In this document: piece after piece, positions 6,036 to 7,818 of the stretch | Position numbering within the stretch: position 1 is the first letter of the stretch | How the letters are laid out: each line of letters opens with the position of its first letter | Assembly (NCBI GenBank): GCA_031424015.1 | Contig: JANPGR010000009.1 | Span: 1 to 7,818, forward strand | Direction of reading: 5' to 3' | Origin: JANPGR01 sp031424015 | Lineage (GTDB): Bacteria; Patescibacteriota; Minisyncoccia; Phycocordibacterales; UBA1006 | Length of the DNA: 7,818 nucleotides | Translations under genes and position numbers: made by a program | Notes under the pieces: model-generated | Database searches by the model: none | What the model was told of the DNA's origin: nothing | Seen by the model: the letters and a program-made list of their open reading frames with translations, nothing else

Positions 6036-7562
6036 TTATTTTTTGCTTAGTTCGTAGTTTCCATCAGAAGTATCTTTTATCTCATATCCCAACGCGCTGA
6101 TTTCGTTACGCAAGCGGTCAGATTCTGCCCAGTTTTTTTCTGATTTTGCTGCAGCACGCTGGTCGGCTAACAGGTATACTTGGTTCGGGAACTCTGATAT
6201 TATTTCAATTTCATTTTTTAAATTGAGTCCCAAAACATTGTCTATTTCAAACACGACTTTGAGTATATTTGCTTCGTTTAATTCAGAAACTTTGAAATCT
6301 AAAACATCGTAGATACAACTCAGCACAGATGGTATGTTGAAATCGTTTGCCAACGCAGTTTTTGCGTGCATTATCCAGGTATCGATTTGATCTTGTTGCA
6401 ACGTCATCCCATCTAGTATGTTTTCATTGTTTTTGTGATGCCTTGTGTCTGCATATGTGTTTTTCATCTTTTGTACGAGTCGTTCACGTGCTGTTTTGCT
6501 CGCCTCCAGGGCTTCCCAGGTGAAGTTTTGTTTACTGCGATAATGAGCCTGCAAGAAAAAATATCTCAGGTCGAGAGGAGAAAATCCCTTGTTGATAATG
6601 TCTTGTAGTACATAGCTGGTACCTGCTGATTTACTCATCTTGCCACCATCGACATTGAGGTGTTCATTGTGTATCCAAAATCCTACAAAGGGTGCGTCCG
6701 CATCACAACAATGATTCATCGTTTCTGATTGAGCGATTTCGTTGGTGTGATGTATCGATATGTGTTCGATACCGCCCATATGAATATCGATCGTGCTTCC
6801 CAGAATTTTGCGTATCATCGCAGAACACTCTATATGCCAGCCGGGGAATCCGCGTTCTTGGTCTGGTGTCCTACCGGTAAATGTAGGTGATTCCCAGTGT
6901 TGCAGTGCCTGTGCATGTGTACCAGTACGAAAGAACCAGAGGGAAAAGTCTCCTGGATTTTTCTTTTCATTGTCGCTGATATCTCCATGACCTGAATCAT
7001 TAATAAGTTTGGTCATGTCTTGGCGGGATAATTTTGTGTAGTCAGATTTTTGAGAAATATCGAAATAGATCGCCAGTGGTGTCGCGTATGCGTATCCAGC
7101 ATTCAACAGTGTCTGCACCATATCACGCATTTCAGGGATGTATTCAGTTGCACGAGGTGTCGCATCGGGAGGTAAACAATTCAGCTGTGCAACGTCGGAT
7201 TCGAATTGGGTGATGTATTTTTGAGCGATTTCATCCGGTGTGACACCTTCGCGTTCTGCTCCTTTTTGCATTCGATCTACGCCCGTGTCTGCGTCACCCT
7301 CGTTGTCGCCGGATAGGTGACCTACATCGGTGTAGTTACGGACGAATCGAACCTGACTGTCTGGGTACAGGAATTGCAGTGACCTCCGAATCAGATCGCT
7401 CATCACCATAGCGCGCATATTGCCGATGTGCTGGTTCCAATACACGGTTGGTCCGCATTGATACATGCTGATTTCACCTGGTTTTGTGGGGGTGAAATCT
7501 CGTTTGGATTTGCTCAGGGTGTCGAATATTTGGAGGGCTGGATCGGCTTGTTGCGACTGCAT
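6036..7562 (-). CDS. cysS: Cysteinyl-tRNA synthetase
   Basis: This class I synthetase activates cysteine with ATP and charges tRNA-Cys in the cytoplasm. The 508-residue protein carries the CGPTVYWNQHIGN signature (36-48, including the HIGH-type HIGN motif), WHIECSAM (242-249) and KMSKS (308-312). The expected zinc ligands are all present: Cys36, Cys246, His271 and Glu275. The stretch around the last two (HMGGIEHISIHHTNE, 261-275) departs from the common HGGGxDLxFPHHENE pattern. It is longer than the 461-residue E. coli enzyme, mostly in the middle and C-terminal parts. The segment TDVGHLSGDNEGDAD (78-92) also departs from the E. coli-type sequence. The C-terminal helical region ends in a normal-looking tail. 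The ATG at 7562 lies 8 bases after an extended -10 box and has no Shine-Dalgarno sequence. It is transcribed alone, convergent with rlmB. Confidence 0.97.
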   Translation of the reverse strand: MQSQQADPALQIFDTLSKSKRDFTPTKPGEISMYQCGPTVYWNQHIGNMRAMVMSDLIRRSLQFLYPDSQVRFVRNYTDVGHLSGDNEGDADTGVDRMQKGAEREGVTPDEIAQKYITQFESDVAQLNCLPPDATPRATEYIPEMRDMVQTLLNAGYAYATPLAIYFDISQKSDYTKLSRQDMTKLINDSGHGDISDNEKKNPGDFSLWFFRTGTHAQALQHWESPTFTGRTPDQERGFPGWHIECSAMIRKILGSTIDIHMGGIEHISIHHTNEIAQSETMNHCCDADAPFVGFWIHNEHLNVDGGKMSKSAGTSYVLQDIINKGFSPLDLRYFFLQAHYRSKQNFTWEALEASKTARERLVQKMKNTYADTRHHKNNENILDGMTLQQDQIDTWIMHAKTALANDFNIPSVLSCIYDVLDFKVSELNEANILKVVFEIDNVLGLNLKNEIEIISEFPNQVYLLADQRAAAKSEKNWAESDRLRNEISALGYEIKDTSDGNYELSKK

Positions 7563-7579
7563 AGGAGTCTAGTATAGCA
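7563..7579 (-). promoter_or_regulatory. Extended -10 promoter abutting cysS
   Basis: On the minus strand, TGC-TATACT (7571-7579) ends 8 bases before the ATG at 7562, with the same TGCTATACTAG string found before the solute-binding protein gene. The predicted start leaves a leader of about two bases. TTGTCA lies upstream but 26 bases from the box, too far to be its -35. Confidence 0.6.
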
Positions 7580-7688
7580 TTAGCACGGCAAATCATAAAG
7601 CTTGACAAGTAAAGAGAGAGAGTAATCTCTAGGTAAATCTGCCCCGGATTGTAGGGGAATAAAAAAATAACAATTAACAATGGCGGTC
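7580..7688. other. Spacer between the transposase fragment and cysS
   Basis: This AT-rich spacer should contain the outer end of the insertion sequence whose transposase stops at 7689. A 4-bp hairpin CCCC/GGGG (7642-7645, 7654-7657) is followed on the plus strand by an A-rich run; it lies between the transposase and cysS but lacks a T-run on the minus strand. I could not place the element's terminal repeat or target duplication, because the other end is outside the window. Confidence 0.4.
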
Positions 7689-7818
7689 TCAACAATCTAA
7701 CGCAACCAAATCATAGAACTTTTCTTTCGGAAAAGCAAATTCTAGACAGGCTCTTGGTCTCCCGTTAAGTAGATCCTCAGCTCTCTGTAATTCTTCTCTC
7801 GTAACTAATGAAAAATCA
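7689..7818 (-). CDS. Transposase C-terminus, IS30 family (partial, runs off the window)
   Basis: The last 42 codons of a minus-strand gene are visible, ending in TGA at 7689-7691; the rest lies beyond 7818. The sequence LLNGRPRACLEF followed by PKEKF matches the end of IS30-type transposases, whose DDE integrase domain closes with LNxRPRKxLxFxTPxExF. It then ends VALDC, like many members. IS30 transposases cut and join element ends through circle intermediates. The catalytic residues are not in the window. It is the only gene here ending in TGA; the other five end in TAA. Whether the full gene is intact cannot be told. The family call rests on a short but characteristic motif. Confidence 0.75.
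   Translation of the reverse strand, partial: DFSLVTREELQRAEDLLNGRPRACLEFAFPKEKFYDLVALDC

Noticed and set aside
282..7562. Alternative genetic code with TGA read as glycine
   Set aside because: No in-frame TGA occurs in the five complete genes, glycine uses GGN codons, and the transposase fragment ends naturally at TGA.
7602..7628. Plus-strand promoter with TTGACA at 7602
   Set aside because: The best downstream match (TAATCT, 15 bases away) is poor and no plus-strand gene follows.

Overview
The window is mostly ordinary housekeeping sequence. It has five complete protein genes and the tail of a sixth, with long unexplained palindromes in the spaces between them. From right to left, the minus strand carries the end of an IS30-type transposase (cut by the window edge), cysteinyl-tRNA synthetase (cysS), the small translocase subunit SecG, a membrane-anchored family 5 solute-binding protein, and ribonuclease J. 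RlmB, a 23S rRNA 2'-O-ribose methyltransferase, is the only plus-strand gene. It is divergent from secG and convergent with cysS.

The likely source is a Candidate Phyla Radiation (Patescibacteria) bacterium, perhaps of the Parcubacteria/Paceibacteria branch. This is an inference, resting on four things: the secG - solute-binding protein - RNase J order, a short SecG with a TKRGLE motif, RNA enzymes with long basic low-complexity N-termini, and an almost complete lack of Shine-Dalgarno sequences. No in-frame TGA interrupts any of the five complete genes and glycine is encoded normally, so the standard bacterial code fits and the TGA=Gly code of some relatives does not.

Layout. 1-281: no gene recognised, a few small hairpins. 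282-2456: RNase J. 2457-2567: AT-rich spacer with a 58-base inverted repeat. 2568-4193: solute-binding protein. 4194-4268: hairpin plus promoter. 4269-4505: secG. 4506-4601: divergent promoters for secG and rlmB. 4602-5594: rlmB. 5595-6035: intergenic, with a perfect bidirectional terminator followed by two related palindromic elements facing each other. 6036-7562: cysS. 7563-7688: cysS promoter and the likely end of the insertion sequence. 7689-7818: transposase C-terminus.

The genes share a theme of RNA and protein production: RNA decay and processing (RNase J), ribosome modification (RlmB), tRNA charging (CysRS) and secretion (SecG). They do not form one pathway. The most notable shared feature is the promoters. 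Four of the five complete genes have a TATACT/TATAGT box 8-9 bases before the ATG, three of them with an upstream TGn, which predicts transcripts starting at or within a few bases of the start codon (leaderless or nearly so). I found no defence system, CRISPR array, tRNA, rRNA or novel multi-gene system.
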